64,000 bases of DNA from Rhodococcus sp. IEGM 1379 (GCF_030056815.1 NZ_JASHKR010000026.1:1-64000); one strand, 5' to 3'; counted from the first letter of the stretch, positions 1-10,407 are shown. A program made the numbers and translations. The notes: a model not told the origin generated them from the letters alone.

Positions 1-3
1 TCG

Positions 4-161
4 TCCGCCGACCGAGTTAGCTGACGGGTTCGGGCTGGGAAGATCAGCCCTACCCGCGTGGTCTGCAGCGATCGAGCGTGCTGCACCCCAGGCGGGATTC
101 ACCCCAGTGGAAACTTGGGTTCCCGGTTCGGGCTCCTCGCAGAGATCCCGATTAGGCGGTT
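4..161 (-). ncRNA. c-di-AMP riboswitch (ydaO/yuaA type)
   Basis: Read on the minus strand, this leader holds the hallmark blocks of the ydaO aptamer in order: GGGAACCCA, then GGGGTGAATCCCG, a G-rich GGGTAGGG segment, and near the 3' end CCCGTCAGCTAACTCGG. A 5' CCGCC (155-159 on the plus strand) can pair with a 3' GGCGG (5-9) to close the P1 stem. In actinobacteria this riboswitch class commonly controls NlpC/P60 or Rpf-type cell-wall hydrolases. The controlled gene lies to the left of the window and is not visible. Boundaries are approximate. Confidence 0.85.
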
Positions 162-700
162 CCTGACGATGCCGGTCCGTCTTTGGTCCGGCAAGACTTC
201 GTTAGGTCTCAGGAAGGTTACGAAATGATCGCGGCGATGTCGACCGCACCGCGACTTTCATGCGCGATTCGTCCGATTCTGCGTCTTCTCGCGCTCGTTA
301 CGCCAATACGATCACAGCGAGATAACGATTAGTTTGGTTTACCGACCATCGACGACGCGTTTCTGTCGAACGCGATCCACGGTCCGAGCCCCCTGCTGGC
401 ACCCCGCCCCAGATCAGAAGTGCTTACGTACCAGTAGGACCTTTCCGGCGATTCAAGATCACGAACCGACATGGAGTCGCCTACTTCGACCCCGCAGAGC
501 GTGCCGAACCGGATCAGCACCTGCGATGTCCAATCCAAAATTCAGGAAAACTGTGACGCTCGTCTCTCTTGCGTCATTCAGCGCGAAATGACTGGTGTCT
601 CAACACGAGATACCCAGCCTCCGAACGTCCCGAAATCCACGCCGAAGGTCCTTCTCCTGCCCGACAAAACTTGTCGGACTCTCCCTCTACTGTCTGCTCT
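162..700. other. intergenic region with divergent promoters, no gene seen
   Basis: No convincing coding sequence is seen here. Short open frames on both strands lack family features and sensible starts. The region lies between the leftward riboswitch and the rightward nuclease gene, so it should hold promoters for both. I cannot fix -10 or -35 boxes with confidence. Confidence 0.5.
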
Positions 701-2479
701 GTGAGTCCTGCCTCCACCGAAGCTTTTCCCGCCGCCTCTGAACTCAGCCCACACAACGGGCGCCAGTTGTCGTTCGACGAACTGGACACACCTCTCAGTG
801 AGACCACGTTCGTCGTCGTCGACCTCGAAACAACAGGTGGCAGTGCGGATCAAGATTCGATCACCGAAATCGGCGCCGTCAAGATTCGTGGCGGCCAAGT
901 GCTCGGCGAGATGGCAACGCTGGTAGATCCCGGACGATCGATCCCGCCATACATCGTCGAGCTGACCGGAATCACCGACGCAATGCTGATCGATGCTCCC
1001 CGCATCGATCGAGTACTGCCCGCATTTCTCGAATTCGCCGAAGGTGCCGTCCTCGTGGCTCACAACGCCCCGTTCGACATCGGATTCCTCAAGGCCGCAG
1101 CGTCACGCACCAGCCGCCCCTGGCCGGCCTTCCGGGTCCTCTGCACGGTCAAACTCGCCCGGCGGGTCCTCACCCGCGACGAAGCACCCTCGGTGAAGCT
1201 CTCCGCGCTCGCGCATCTCTTCCACGTCAGCACCCAGCCGACGCACCGAGCCCTCGACGACGCCCGGGCAACCGTCGACGTCCTCCACGGATTGATCGAC
1301 CGCGTCGGCAACCAAGGCATCCACAGTTACAGCGAACTGATCGACTATCTGCCCAATATCTCGTCACATCAGCGGGCAAAACGATCCTTCGCGACCGACC
1401 TCCCCCGCAGTCCCGGTGTGTATCTCTTTCGCGGCCCGTCCGACGAAGCTCTGTACATCGGGACGGCGGTAGATCTGCGCCGTCGGGTCCGCACCTACTT
1501 CACCGGCTCCGAAACCCGCGGCCGCATGAAGGAGATGGTGGCCCTGGCCACCCGCGTCGACCACGTCGAGTGTTCCCACGCTCTCGAGGCCGGCGTACGC
1601 GAGCTACGACTCCTCGCTGCACATGCTCCCCCGTACAACCGGCGCTCGAAATTCCCCAAACGCGGTTGGTGGATCACCCTCACAGATGAGGCCTTTCCGA
1701 GGCTATCCGTCGCCCGCACCCCGACACCCCATTGCGTGGGGCCGTTCAGCTCGCGTGCCACCGCGCTCGACGTGGCCGAGACCGTCGCCGAGTTCACCGG
1801 CTTGCGCACCTGCACCAAACGGTTACCCCGAGGTGCTGTCCACGGCCCTGCCTGCCCCGCACGCGAGGTAGGTTCCTGTCCGGCAACTTCCCCAGCCGGA
1901 AGCACTGTCTCTACCGACATCACAGAAGAGCAGTACGCGTTCACCGCAACCGAGGTTCGCACATTTCTGCTGGGCCACCACGACCGTCCCTTGCAACGGA
2001 TGAAGGAACGAATCGAAGGATTGTCTGCCGACGCCCACTTCGAGACTGCGGCACGACTTCGAGATCGAACAGCCGCAGTTGCCGGCGCCTTGCACCGCAC
2101 CCAGCGACTCGCCGCAGTCGCTGCAATAGATCAGTTGGTTCTGGCCCACCCCGCTGCCGAGGGAGGCTGGGAACTGGCAGTGATACGAGCGGGCCGACTG
2201 GCCTCGGCGGGGCTCGCTCGACGAGGCACCCATCCCATGCCGGTAGTCGACGCCCTCGTCGCTGCAGCAGAAACAGTGCTTCCCGACGACGCTCCCCTCC
2301 GCGGCGCTTCCCCGGAAGAACTCGCATTGATCGTCCGTTGGCTCGGCTCCGAAGGCATCCGAATCGTCTCGGCCACTTCGGGATACGCGGAGCCTGCAAT
2401 GGGTGCCGGTCGCTGGGCTGACTGGTGCCAACTCGCCAAGGCCGGAGCCCAATCCGAGCCACGCCGAGACCCACCGTGA
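701..2479 (+). CDS. DEDD exonuclease / GIY-YIG endonuclease fusion protein
   Basis: A 592-residue protein joins a DnaQ-like 3'-5' exonuclease to a UvrC/Cho-like GIY-YIG nuclease domain. The exonuclease motifs are VVDLETTGG (Exo I), HNAPFDIGFL (Exo II) and HRALDDARATVDVL (Exo III). The GIY-YIG module follows at about residue 225, with SPGVYLF and ALYIGTAVDLRRRVRTYF. The C-terminal part is a helical region that includes a UvrB-like RMKERIEGLSADAHFETAA segment. A longer frame opens at 569, but GTG 701 places the start just before the conserved region and gives the usual length. The mycobacterial homologue (Rv2191) has the same fusion and the same neighbour trpD. It is likely a DNA repair or processing enzyme; its exact role is not established. 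Confidence 0.88.
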   Translation: MSPASTEAFPAASELSPHNGRQLSFDELDTPLSETTFVVVDLETTGGSADQDSITEIGAVKIRGGQVLGEMATLVDPGRSIPPYIVELTGITDAMLIDAPRIDRVLPAFLEFAEGAVLVAHNAPFDIGFLKAAASRTSRPWPAFRVLCTVKLARRVLTRDEAPSVKLSALAHLFHVSTQPTHRALDDARATVDVLHGLIDRVGNQGIHSYSELIDYLPNISSHQRAKRSFATDLPRSPGVYLFRGPSDEALYIGTAVDLRRRVRTYFTGSETRGRMKEMVALATRVDHVECSHALEAGVRELRLLAAHAPPYNRRSKFPKRGWWITLTDEAFPRLSVARTPTPHCVGPFSSRATALDVAETVAEFTGLRTCTKRLPRGAVHGPACPAREVGSCPATSPAGSTVSTDITEEQYAFTATEVRTFLLGHHDRPLQRMKERIEGLSADAHFETAARLRDRTAAVAGALHRTQRLAAVAAIDQLVLAHPAAEGGWELAVIRAGRLASAGLARRGTHPMPVVDALVAAAETVLPDDAPLRGASPEELALIVRWLGSEGIRIVSATSGYAEPAMGAGRWADWCQLAKAGAQSEPRRDPP

Positions 2480-2569
2480 TCCACCGGTCCGGCGACTGAT
2501 CGTCAGGACATAAGCTCGATCCAGCTTTACCGGAGTTCAAGATTCACCGGAGTTCACCAGAGGAGAGAC

Positions 2570-2845
2570 ATGATCAACGCCATCGTCATGATTCACGCCG
2601 AATCCGCACGGATCCCGGAGACAGCGCAGGCCGTCGCGGATATCCCCGGAGTCAGCGAGGTGTACTCATGTGCAGGTGATATCGACCTGATTGCGGTGGT
2701 CAAAGTGCGGGACCACGCTCAGATCGCAGACGTAGTCACGGGTGGCATCAACAAGGTTCACGGAGTGACGAAGACCGCCACCCACATTGCGTTCCAGTCC
2801 TTCTCCAGCGCTGACGTCGAGGCCGGTTTCTCCCTCGGCGAATGA
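2570..2845 (+). CDS. stand-alone Lrp/AsnC ligand-binding (RAM) domain protein
   Basis: This 91-residue protein has only the C-terminal RAM domain of the Lrp/AsnC regulators and no helix-turn-helix. Visible features are the opening beta strand INAIVMIHAE, the segment VAEIPGVSE-like (here ADIPGVSEVYSCAGDIDLIAVV) in its shorter core GDIDLIAVVKV, and a closing THIAFQSFS strand. RAM domains bind amino acids and assemble into decamers, so this one may act as an effector sensor or partner for a full Lrp protein. A GAGGAGAGACATG context gives a good ribosome site and fixes the start. It ends 20 bp from the convergent trpD. Confidence 0.88.
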   Translation: MINAIVMIHAESARIPETAQAVADIPGVSEVYSCAGDIDLIAVVKVRDHAQIADVVTGGINKVHGVTKTATHIAFQSFSSADVEAGFSLGE

Positions 2846-2865
2846 CAGCCAAGCCCGGCTGAACG

Positions 2866-3957
2866 TCAGGCGCCGTCGGTCAACGCCACCGTGAGCGACG
2901 CCCACCGGCGCAACAACTCCGCGGCCGCGCCGCTGTCGATTGCAGTGGCGGCCGATGTCATGCCGGCCGCAATCGCACCTTCCAGGTCGTCACCGACCCC
3001 GTTGAAGGCTGCGATGGCGGCGCCGGCATTGAGCAGCACTGCGTCTCTGACCGGTCCCGCCTGACCCGACAGCAGGGTTCTCGCTGCAGCCGCATTCACG
3101 TCCGCGTCACCGCCCCGCAATTGGTCCAACGGGACGCGCGCGATGCCGAGGTCGCGCGGGTCCAACGTCGCCGTTCTGACCTTGCCGTCACCGACGACGT
3201 AGACCGTCGACGTGGTCGACGTGGTCAACTCGTCCAATCCGTCGTCGCCGCGCACAACCAACGCCGAATTACCGCGTTGCGCAAGCACTCCCGCAACAAC
3301 TGAAATCAGCTTCGGAAACGCACACCCGATCAATCCCGCGCGTGGACGTGCCGGGTTGGTCAGCGGACCCAGCACATTGAATGCCGTCGGGATTCCGATT
3401 TCCTTGCGCGGAACCGCCGCAAACCGCAGTGCCGGGTGAAATACGGGCGCGAAGCAGAATCCGATGCCTACCTCGTCGACGCAACGCGCCACTTGCTCCG
3501 GTCCCAAGTTAATTCGCACGCCCAACGCCTCGAGCACATCGGCACCACCACTCTTGGACGACGCCGCACGGTTACCGTGCTTGACGACGCGAATCCCCGA
3601 TGCTGCCACCACAATTGAGGCCATTGTCGAGATGTTGACCGTGTTGGAGCGGTCGCCTCCCGTCCCCACGATGTCGACGACGTCGGAATCCACAGGCACG
3701 GCTTTGGAATGTTCCAGCATGGCGTCGGCGAGGCCCTGCAACTCGGCAGGCGTCTCGCCCTTCATCTTCAGACCCACACCGAACGCAGCGATCTGCGCGG
3801 AACTCGCGTTGTCGGACATGATCTCGCGCATCGCCCAACGAGAGTCGTCCAACGAAAGATCGTGCCCGTCGGTGAGTAACCCGAGAATCATCGGCCAGGA
3901 CCGCACCACGGCGCTCGAATCGGCGTTCACAGCGTTGGATGCGTCGGTGCCGGCCAT
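2866..3957 (-). CDS. trpD: anthranilate phosphoribosyltransferase
   Basis: TrpD (363 aa) transfers the phosphoribosyl group of PRPP to anthranilate, the second committed step of tryptophan synthesis. The PRPP-binding signature [14 protein letters not shown] lies near residue 100, followed by [22 protein letters not shown], of which the anthranilate-contacting [11 protein letters not shown] part is typical. [11 protein letters not shown] and DELTTST are also conserved. Length is normal. It stands alone, away from other trp genes, next to the ctaE region as in mycobacteria. Confidence 0.96.
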   Translation of the reverse strand: MAGTDASNAVNADSSAVVRSWPMILGLLTDGHDLSLDDSRWAMREIMSDNASSAQIAAFGVGLKMKGETPAELQGLADAMLEHSKAVPVDSDVVDIVGTGGDRSNTVNISTMASIVVAASGIRVVKHGNRAASSKSGGADVLEALGVRINLGPEQVARCVDEVGIGFCFAPVFHPALRFAAVPRKEIGIPTAFNVLGPLTNPARPRAGLIGCAFPKLISVVAGVLAQRGNSALVVRGDDGLDELTTSTTSTVYVVGDGKVRTATLDPRDLGIARVPLDQLRGGDADVNAAAARTLLSGQAGPVRDAVLLNAGAAIAAFNGVGDDLEGAIAAGMTSAATAIDSGAAAELLRRWASLTVALTDGA

Positions 3958-4074
3958 CTACTTCGGTCCCCTTGTGAGTCGTGCTGGATCGGACCATCGC
4001 AGCCTAGTCAGTGCTGTGCCGGGTCCTTGAAGTTGGCCCGGTCACAGAAACACGACACCTGCCCCGGAACTTGG

Positions 4075-4530
4075 TCACTTGACGGCGGCGGGCTGAAGCG
4101 CATCCCAACCCGCGACGAAGCCGCCGAGTCGCTGAGCCAATGCAGCCATCCTCGACCGCTCTTGGGAACAGTGAAGTGCATCGAGCATCTGAGTTCGCTC
4201 GAAGAGAACCCGCACCAGTCCGACTCCGTGGGGTTGAACGTCGAACTCCCTCGGAACGCCGCGCCGATAGCCGTCCCGGATGACGAACGCTTCGGCCTCC
4301 GCCACTGCAGCCTCCGGCAGATCCAGATGGTGCCGAAGTACGGCTTCCCGCTCCGACTGCCATCGCGGCTCCTCAGCGCTCGCCCGCGCCAAAACAGTCG
4401 AGCATGCTTCGACGTCGTCGAAACCCGCGGCGACGATCTCGAGATCGAGCCTTAACGGATCGAGTGGTGCCGAAACTTTTCTGCTGAAAATTCTCAGGAA
4501 CCAAGGTCTAGTCTGGTCTGTAGCTGCCAT
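4075..4530 (-). CDS. conserved hypothetical protein
   Basis: I do not recognise a family for this 151-residue soluble protein. It is rich in Ala, Glu and Arg, has no signal peptide or membrane segment, and contains an acidic helical stretch ([21 protein letters not shown]) in which the VIRDGYRRG part is the most distinctive. It sits between trpD and the ctaE promoter on the minus strand. The codon pattern (GC at third positions) and the lack of a comparably good overlapping frame support it being real. Confidence 0.6.
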   Translation of the reverse strand: MAATDQTRPWFLRIFSRKVSAPLDPLRLDLEIVAAGFDDVEACSTVLARASAEEPRWQSEREAVLRHHLDLPEAAVAEAEAFVIRDGYRRGVPREFDVQPHGVGLVRVLFERTQMLDALHCSQERSRMAALAQRLGGFVAGWDALQPAAVK

Positions 4531-4658
4531 TGCGCCAGCATATTCACAGACGCTCCACCAGCACCTACGCAGCCCGAATCCGCGATCTCGGTGCTAGCGA
4601 CGCGCCGATGGTGGACCCGAGTGGCCGTCTCTTACGACGAAGCGTCATACTTCTGTCT

Positions 4659-5273
4659 GTGACGAGCGCAGTAGGGACTTCAGGATCGGCAATCACCCAA
4701 CGCGTGCACTCGCTGAACCGGCCAAATATGGTCAGCGTTGGCACCATCGTGTGGTTGTCCAGTGAGCTCATGTTTTTCGCAGGGCTCTTCGCCATGTACT
4801 TCGTGGCACGTGCACAGGCGCCGGTAGGAAAATGGCCGCCGGAGCCGACCGAATTGAACCTGTATTTGGCTGTACCAGTGACGTTGGTGCTTATTGCATC
4901 TTCGTTCACGTGCCAAATGGGTGTCTTCGCGGCTGAGCGTGGCGATGTCTTCGGACTTCGCCGTTGGTACACCATCACCTTGATCATGGGGGCGTTCTTC
5001 GTCGCCGGTCAGGGTTACGAGTACTACCACCTCGTGCATTCCGGCACCACGATCTCGAGCAGCGTGTACGGCTCGGTGTTCTACATGACCACCGGCTTCC
5101 ACGGTATGCACGTCATCGGCGGTCTTATCGCCTTCGTTTTCTTGATCGCACGTACCCGGGTCAGCAAATTTACGCCGGCTCAGGCAACAGCAGCGATCGT
5201 TGTTTCGTATTACTGGCATTTCGTGGACATCGTGTGGATCGCGCTGTTCGCCACGATTTATTTCATCCGTTAA
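4659..5273 (+). CDS. ctaE: cytochrome c oxidase subunit III (aa3 type)
   Basis: CtaE (204 aa) is the third core subunit of the aa3 oxidase, a membrane protein without redox cofactors that stabilises proton uptake. The N-terminus matches the actinobacterial form ([20 protein letters not shown]), and [19 protein letters not shown] and [12 protein letters not shown] are typical. About five membrane helices are visible. A frame is open from 4530, but GTG 4659 gives the normal length and N-terminus. It is the first gene of the ctaE-qcrCAB block, 63 bp before qcrC. Confidence 0.96.
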   Translation: MTSAVGTSGSAITQRVHSLNRPNMVSVGTIVWLSSELMFFAGLFAMYFVARAQAPVGKWPPEPTELNLYLAVPVTLVLIASSFTCQMGVFAAERGDVFGLRRWYTITLIMGAFFVAGQGYEYYHLVHSGTTISSSVYGSVFYMTTGFHGMHVIGGLIAFVFLIARTRVSKFTPAQATAAIVVSYYWHFVDIVWIALFATIYFIR

Positions 5274-5336
5274 TCAGCTGAACGCCACAGGCAGCCCCTG
5301 ACGTCCAGTCCGTCCCGACATACCAAAGGGATACAG

Positions 5337-6188
5337 ATGAGTTCATCCCCCCCTCCCACATCCGATACCACAGCGAATGCCGCGAAGACGCGTCGCCAGC
5401 GGAAAATCCGCCGGCGCGTCACCGGAGCGCTCGTACTGATGATGGGATTGATCAGCGCCGGCTTCCTTGCCTCCGCCCTGACACCCGCTCCGCAGGTTGC
5501 TACCGCCAGCGACGACACTGCCGCTCTCATTCGAGAGGGCAAGCAGTTGTACGACACGTCGTGCATCACTTGCCACGGCGCCAACCTTCAGGGTGTCGAG
5601 GACCGCGGTCCCAGCCTGATCGGCGTCGGCGAGGCAGCCGTGTACTTCCAGGTTTCGACCGGTCGTATGCCTGCGGCCCGCAACGAAGCCCAGGCTTCGC
5701 GTAAGGACCCCAAGTTCGACGCTGCGCAGACCGACGCTCTGGGTGCATTCATCCAGGCAAACGGTGGCGGCCCGACGCTCATTCGTGACGAGAACGGCGA
5801 AATCGCTCAGTCCTCGCTGCGTGGTGGCGACATCGGCCGAGGCAGCGAGCTCTTCCGGCTCAACTGCGCGTCCTGCCATAACTTCACCGGCCGCGGTGGC
5901 GCACTGTCCTCGGGCAAGTACGCACCGGTCCTGGATCCGGCGAACGAGCAGCAGATTTATGCCGCTATGGTCACCGGCCCCCAGAACATGCCGAAGTTCT
6001 CCGATCGTCAGCTGACGCTCGAAGAAAAGAAAGACATCATCGCGTACGTGAAGTCCTCCGGTGAGGCCAAGAACCCCGGCGGTTACGGTCTCGGCGGCGT
6101 CGGTCCGGCCTCTGAAGGTCTCTTCATGTGGGCTGCCGGAATCATCGCTGTCGTTGGTGCAGCATTGTGGATCGGAGCAAGGTCATGA
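5337..6188 (+). CDS. qcrC: cytochrome bc1 complex diheme cytochrome c subunit
   Basis: QcrC (283 aa) is the actinobacterial c-type cytochrome that replaces soluble cytochrome c and wires complex III directly to complex IV. Two heme c motifs are present, CITCHG and CASCHN, each in its own cytochrome c domain. A signal-anchor helix lies near residues 28-50 after a basic stretch, and a C-terminal membrane anchor follows ([19 protein letters not shown]). The stop overlaps the qcrA start (ATGA), so translation is probably coupled. Confidence 0.97.
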   Translation: MSSSPPPTSDTTANAAKTRRQRKIRRRVTGALVLMMGLISAGFLASALTPAPQVATASDDTAALIREGKQLYDTSCITCHGANLQGVEDRGPSLIGVGEAAVYFQVSTGRMPAARNEAQASRKDPKFDAAQTDALGAFIQANGGGPTLIRDENGEIAQSSLRGGDIGRGSELFRLNCASCHNFTGRGGALSSGKYAPVLDPANEQQIYAAMVTGPQNMPKFSDRQLTLEEKKDIIAYVKSSGEAKNPGGYGLGGVGPASEGLFMWAAGIIAVVGAALWIGARS

Positions 6189-7327
6189 GCGACGCTGGCC
6201 AGCAGGGCGGCGATACGCCAAAGAAGTACACGGATGAGGAGCTCGACGCGATGTCTCGCGACGAGTTGGTCACCCTGGGTACCAATCTCGACGGCGTAGA
6301 CATCGCCTTCCGCCGTAACCGTTGGTCGGTCGAAGGCACCAAGGCTGAGAAGCGCGCCGAGCGGAATGTTGCGTTCTGGTTCGGCCTCGCCGGTGTTTCG
6401 GCTATCGCGTTCATCGGAATTTACCTGTTCTGGCCCTGGCAGTACGCCGGTGCCGGTGAGGCGGATTACGGCAAGTACAGCCTGTACACCCCGTTGATCG
6501 GCCTCACCATGGGTCTCGCGATCCTCGGTGTCGGTATCGGCGCGGTGCAGTTCACCAAGAAGTTCATCCCCGAAGAGGTGTCCATTCAGGACCGCCACGA
6601 CGGCGGATCCGCCGAGGTGGATCGACGCACTCTTGTCGCTCAGCTCGGCGAGTCCTTGGAATCGTCAACCATTCCCCGCCGCAAGGCAATCAAGCGCAGC
6701 TTGATGTTCGGCGGCGGCGCACTCGGTGTCATGATGGTCATGCCGCTCGGCGGACTCATCAAGAACCCGTGGGCCAAGGGCGACGACTCGCCACTGTGGG
6801 TGTCCGGATGGACCCCCAACTACAAGGGCGAGACCATCTACCTCCGTCGTGACACCGGCCGCCCCGAGGACATCGTTCTCGTGCGTCCGGAGGATCTCGA
6901 CGCCGGATCCATGGAAACGGTCTTCCCGTTCCGTGAATCCGATCGTGGTGACGACCATGCGCTGCTCGCAGCACTGCGCGGCATCCGCAACGCGGTCATG
7001 CTCATCCGTCTGCGCACGGAAGACGCCGCGAACGTCACCAAGCGCAAGGGCCAGGAAAGCTTCAACTATGGCGATTACTTCGCCTACTCGAAGATTTGCA
7101 CCCACCTGGGTTGCCCCACTTCGCTCTACGAACAGCAGAGCAACCGTATTCTGTGCCCCTGCCACCAGTCGCAGTTCGATGCACTGCAGTACGGCAAGCC
7201 GATCTTCGGTCCCGCTGCTCGCGCACTTCCGCAGTTGCCTATTACAGTGAACGAAGAGGGCTTCCTGGTCGCCGATGGTGACTTCATCGAAGCACTCGGC
7301 CCGGCATTTTGGGAGCGTCGACCGTGA
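6185..7327 (+). CDS. qcrA: cytochrome bc1 complex Rieske iron-sulfur subunit
   Basis: QcrA (380 aa) carries the Rieske 2Fe-2S cluster that takes electrons from quinol. The cluster ligands are seen as CTHLGCPT and CPCHQS. As in other actinobacteria it has a long N-terminal extension with three membrane helices (about residues 60-80, 100-122 and 170-190) instead of a single anchor. The start at ATG 6185 overlaps the qcrC stop, and its own stop overlaps the GTG of qcrB. Confidence 0.97.
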   Translation: MSDAGQQGGDTPKKYTDEELDAMSRDELVTLGTNLDGVDIAFRRNRWSVEGTKAEKRAERNVAFWFGLAGVSAIAFIGIYLFWPWQYAGAGEADYGKYSLYTPLIGLTMGLAILGVGIGAVQFTKKFIPEEVSIQDRHDGGSAEVDRRTLVAQLGESLESSTIPRRKAIKRSLMFGGGALGVMMVMPLGGLIKNPWAKGDDSPLWVSGWTPNYKGETIYLRRDTGRPEDIVLVRPEDLDAGSMETVFPFRESDRGDDHALLAALRGIRNAVMLIRLRTEDAANVTKRKGQESFNYGDYFAYSKICTHLGCPTSLYEQQSNRILCPCHQSQFDALQYGKPIFGPAARALPQLPITVNEEGFLVADGDFIEALGPAFWERRP

Positions 7328-8991
7328 CCACAACCACCACACAACCATCCAAGATTGCGGCAGCCGCAGCTGGTCAAGCAGAGGCAGTGGATTCCCGCTA
7401 CCACCTCGCAGCAGGCATGCGCCGGCAGATCAACAAGGTCTTCCCGACGCACTGGTCCTTCATGCTCGGCGAGATTGCGCTCTACAGCTTCTTGATCCTG
7501 CTGATCTCCGGTGTGTTCCTGACGCTGTTCTTCGATCCGTCGATGGCACACGTCGTTTACCAGGGCGCATACCAGCCGCTTCGCGGTGTGACCATGTCAC
7601 GCGCTTACGAGACCACTCTGAACATCTCGTTCGAGGTTCGCGGCGGTCTCTTCGTTCGCCAGATTCACCACTGGGCAGCATTGATGTTCGCTGCCTCGAT
7701 CATCGTTCACCTCGCTCGCATCTTCTTCACCGGCGCATTCCGTCGTCCGCGTGAAGCGAACTGGGTCATCGGCTGCTTGCTGCTGGTCCTGGCGATGTTC
7801 GAAGGCTTCTTCGGCTACACCATCCCCGATGACCTTCTTTCCGGTACCGGCCTCCGCGCCGCATTCGGTGGCATCACGATGAGTATTCCGGTCGTGGGCA
7901 CTTGGATGCACTGGATGATCTTCGATGGCGATTTCCCCGGCGACCTCATCATCCCGCGCCTCTACGTTGCACACGTGCTGCTGTTCCCGGGCATCATCTT
8001 GGCTTTGATCGCCGGCCACCTCGCGTTGGTCTGGTACCAGAAGCACACGCAGTTCCCCGGCCCCGGACGCACCGAAGAGAACGTCGTCGGCGTTCGCATT
8101 CTCCCGGTCTTCGCAATGAAGGGTGGCGCTTTCTTCGCCATCACCTTCGGTATTCTCGCGCTGCTAGGTGGTCTGTTCCAGATCAACCCGGTGTGGAATA
8201 TCGGTCCGTACAACCCATCTCAGGTCTCGGCTGGTTCCCAGCCCGATATCTACATGATGTGGACGGACGGCCTCGCTCGACTGTGGCCTGCGTGGGAGAT
8301 CTACCTGTTCGACCGCTACACGATCCCCGCAGTGTTTGCCGTTGCCCTCATCATGGGTCTCGTCTTCGGCCTGCTGTTCGCGTACCCGTGGATCGAGAAG
8401 CGCCTTACCGGCGACGATGCGCACCACAACATCCTGCAGCGTCCCCGCGACGTACCGGTGCGTACCGCTATCGGCGCAATGGCCATCTCGTTCTACGTCG
8501 TACTGACAATCTCGTGCATCAACGACATCATCGCGTACCACCTGCACATCTCGTTGAACGCAATGACGTGGATCGGCCGTATCGGCATGGTCATCCTTCC
8601 GCCCATCGCGTACTTCGTGACGTACCGGTTCTGCATCGGCTTGCAGCGCAGTGACCGTGCAGTCCTCGAGCACGGCATCGAGACCGGCATCATCAAGCGG
8701 ATGCCCAACGGCCAGTACATCGAAATCCACCAGCCGCTCGGACCCGTCGACGATCACGGACACCCGATCCCCCTCGAGTACCAGGGTGCAGCTGTTCCGA
8801 AGAAGATGAACAAGCTCGGCCTGGCCGGCAAGCCCGGCTCCGGTAGCTTGACCAAGGCTGACCCGGTGGAAGAGAGCGAAGCTCTCGAAGCCGCAGACCA
8901 TGCAGCCGAGCACGAGCAGCTTCAGATTCTGCTCGACTACCAGAACCGCACGCACGGCAAGACAGACGGTTCCAGTGGAGAGCTCCACTAG
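7324..8991 (+). CDS. qcrB: cytochrome bc1 complex cytochrome b subunit
   Basis: QcrB (555 aa) is the membrane cytochrome b with both b hemes and the quinol sites. Recognisable segments are [20 protein letters not shown] (heme His pair), [15 protein letters not shown] and [11 protein letters not shown]. Eight helices plus an actinobacterial C-terminal extension, ending in an acidic and His-rich tail, explain the length. Start GTG 7324 overlaps the qcrA stop. This is the protein targeted by Q203-type inhibitors in mycobacteria. A strong terminator follows at 9008. Confidence 0.97.
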   Translation: MTTTTTQPSKIAAAAAGQAEAVDSRYHLAAGMRRQINKVFPTHWSFMLGEIALYSFLILLISGVFLTLFFDPSMAHVVYQGAYQPLRGVTMSRAYETTLNISFEVRGGLFVRQIHHWAALMFAASIIVHLARIFFTGAFRRPREANWVIGCLLLVLAMFEGFFGYTIPDDLLSGTGLRAAFGGITMSIPVVGTWMHWMIFDGDFPGDLIIPRLYVAHVLLFPGIILALIAGHLALVWYQKHTQFPGPGRTEENVVGVRILPVFAMKGGAFFAITFGILALLGGLFQINPVWNIGPYNPSQVSAGSQPDIYMMWTDGLARLWPAWEIYLFDRYTIPAVFAVALIMGLVFGLLFAYPWIEKRLTGDDAHHNILQRPRDVPVRTAIGAMAISFYVVLTISCINDIIAYHLHISLNAMTWIGRIGMVILPPIAYFVTYRFCIGLQRSDRAVLEHGIETGIIKRMPNGQYIEIHQPLGPVDDHGHPIPLEYQGAAVPKKMNKLGLAGKPGSGSLTKADPVEESEALEAADHAAEHEQLQILLDYQNRTHGKTDGSSGELH

Positions 8992-9007
8992 AACTTGAGC
9001 AACAAGT

Positions 9008-9050
9008 AATGAGGCCCCGCACCGATTTCGGTGCGGGGCCTCATTGCTTT
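9008..9050 (+). terminator. rho-independent terminator after qcrB
   Basis: A 17-bp perfect stem (9008-9024 with 9029-9045) has loop ATTT and is followed by GCTTT. It lies 16 bp after the qcrB stop and closes the ctaE-qcrCAB unit. Confidence 0.92.
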
Positions 9051-9165
9051 GTCCTCATCCATCACATCTGGATTGCCCAAATGTAGACACGTCTCCCCTG
9101 GTCCTGCGCTGGGTTCCACACACCTCGCAGGAATCCCTGACTGGACACCGGAGACTCGCAGGACG

Positions 9166-9455
9166 TCAGACCGCGTCGGCGCGGGGTTCCTCGGCTCGGG
9201 CACGTGAACTCGACTCGATGACCCGGTACGCGCTCGAGTCGAGGAACGAACTGTGGTACTTGGTGTACAAGATCGCGTCTGCGTCTGTCAGATATAGGCC
9301 GAGGTTGGTTGCCAGCGACTCCGCGGCTTTCTCAGCTGATCGCGCGTTCACCCAACGGTAGAGTGGCGGGCCGCCGAGAGCCCGAGGGCCAGCGCTCCGA
9401 CAAGAACGGCAGCGCAGGTCCACAGTCGCTGTGACCGTTTCGGGAACCGAGTCAC
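9166..9455 (-). pseudogene. small membrane protein gene with apparent frameshift
   Basis: On the minus strand two overlapping frames each look half-real. From GTG 9455 one frame gives MTRFPKRSQRLWT then the hydrophobic helix CAAVLVGALALGLSA, but stops at 9348. The next frame is open down to 9166 and carries a soluble part (LYRWVNARSAEKAAESL, GLYLTDADAILYTKYHSSF), while its own upstream part is Arg/Cys-rich and unlike protein. Joining them near 9360-9375 by one base gives a protein of about 95 residues with one membrane anchor. I do not recognise the family. A tandem repeat overlaps the start. It could also be a sequencing error or two short genes. Confidence 0.45.
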
Positions 9456-9493
9456 CGTTTCGGGAACCGAGTCACCGTTTTAGGAACCGAGTC
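9434..9493. repeat. 20-bp tandem repeat, three copies
   Basis: Three head-to-tail copies of ACCGTTTCGGGAACCGAGTC lie at 9434-9453, 9454-9473 and 9474-9493. The third has two changes. Read on the minus strand each unit starts with GTGACTCGGTTCC, so each contains a possible start codon, and the unit length is not a multiple of three. Confidence 0.95.
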
Positions 9494-9549
9494 ATTGCCC
9501 TTACCGACCTGAATTTCCATCGAGTAGTGGATCGGGCGAGTCGACCTCG

Positions 9550-9846
9550 TCAGACCTCGAACACCGTCGCATAGTGCTCTACGGTCGGGAATGGGCTGTA
9601 GAACTTGTGGAGGAGCTCGCGCCAACGTTCGTAGCCCTCAGACTGCCTGAACCCCTCGGTGTGCGCCTCGAGGCTCTCCCACTCCACGAGCAACAGGTAC
9701 TGCTCCGGCGACTCCAGGCAATGTGAGAGACGCAGTCGAATGAACCCTGGTACCGCCGCAATGATCCCCTTGGCCGTGCCGAAGGCGGCCTCGAACTCCC
9801 CGGATAGCTTCGGATCAACTTGCAGGAGTGCATGTTCAAGGATCAT
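9550..9846 (-). CDS. antibiotic biosynthesis monooxygenase (ABM) family protein
   Basis: This 98-residue protein has the dimeric alpha-beta ABM fold. It opens with MILEHALLQVDP, has a helix ending in AAVPGFIRLRLSHC, a central strand YLLLVEWESLEAH, and the C-terminal FRQSEGYERWRELLHKFY stretch typical of these small oxygenases or heme-degrading-like proteins. The frame is open to 9885, but the Met at 9846 starts the first beta strand. Substrate is unknown. It is separated from the ctaC-ctaF unit by a terminator. Confidence 0.85.
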   Translation of the reverse strand: MILEHALLQVDPKLSGEFEAAFGTAKGIIAAVPGFIRLRLSHCLESPEQYLLLVEWESLEAHTEGFRQSEGYERWRELLHKFYSPFPTVEHYATVFEV

Positions 9847-9895
9847 TCCTGAAGTGTGACATACGCCGAACTCACGCTCCCCCATTCGGCGACAA

Positions 9896-9935
9896 ACAAA
9901 AGAGGCGCCGAGCCCTTGCGGGTTCGGCGCCTCTG
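9896..9935 (-). terminator. terminator of the ctaC-ctaF unit
   Basis: Inverted repeat AGAGGCGCCGAGCCC / GGGTTCGGCGCCTCT has a TTGC loop and one G-T pair. On the minus strand it is followed by a T-rich tail (TTTTGTTTG), so it ends transcription from ctaF. Confidence 0.88.
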
Positions 9936-9951
9936 AAGAGTGCGGGTGAAG

Positions 9952-10368
9952 CTAGTGCTTTTCTGGTCCCACGTGGTACTCGAACACGAGGCCTGCACAC
10001 GCTGCGATGATGCAGATGACTCCAACAGCGATCATCCAGGGCTGGAAGAATGCCAACGAGACGGCTGCGATGGCGGCAGCAGCAGCCAGCAGGATCGGCC
10101 AGAAGCTACCGGGGCTGAAGAAGCCCAGCTCTCCCGAACCATCCGAGATTTCAGCGTCGTCGTAGTCTTCCGGACGCGTGTCCAGTCGACGAGCGACAAA
10201 GCGGAAATAGGTTCCCACGATGAGTGTCAGTCCTGCGGACAGGACGATAGCCGTGAGTCCGGCCCATTCGATTCCCGTACGCGAGAGCGCGGTGAACACT
10301 CCATAGATGATCGCGACGAGAATGAAGAAAACCGTCAGGATCTCGAAGAGCTTGGCTTCGATCTTCAT
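9952..10368 (-). CDS. ctaF: cytochrome c oxidase subunit IV (actinobacterial CtaF)
   Basis: CtaF (138 aa) is the small actinobacterial fourth subunit of the aa3 oxidase. Four membrane helices are visible: residues about 8-28, 33-55, 88-105 and 108-130, with a short acidic loop ([20 protein letters not shown]) between pairs, of which [10 protein letters not shown] is the conserved part. It lies 39 bp downstream of ctaC on the same strand and is surely co-transcribed. Confidence 0.95.
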   Translation of the reverse strand: MKIEAKLFEILTVFFILVAIIYGVFTALSRTGIEWAGLTAIVLSAGLTLIVGTYFRFVARRLDTRPEDYDDAEISDGSGELGFFSPGSFWPILLAAAAAIAAVSLAFFQPWMIAVGVICIIAACAGLVFEYHVGPEKH

Positions 10369-10407
10369 ATCAGCACTTGTCCTTGTTCAGTGAAGAGGCT
10401 GGCCGGC

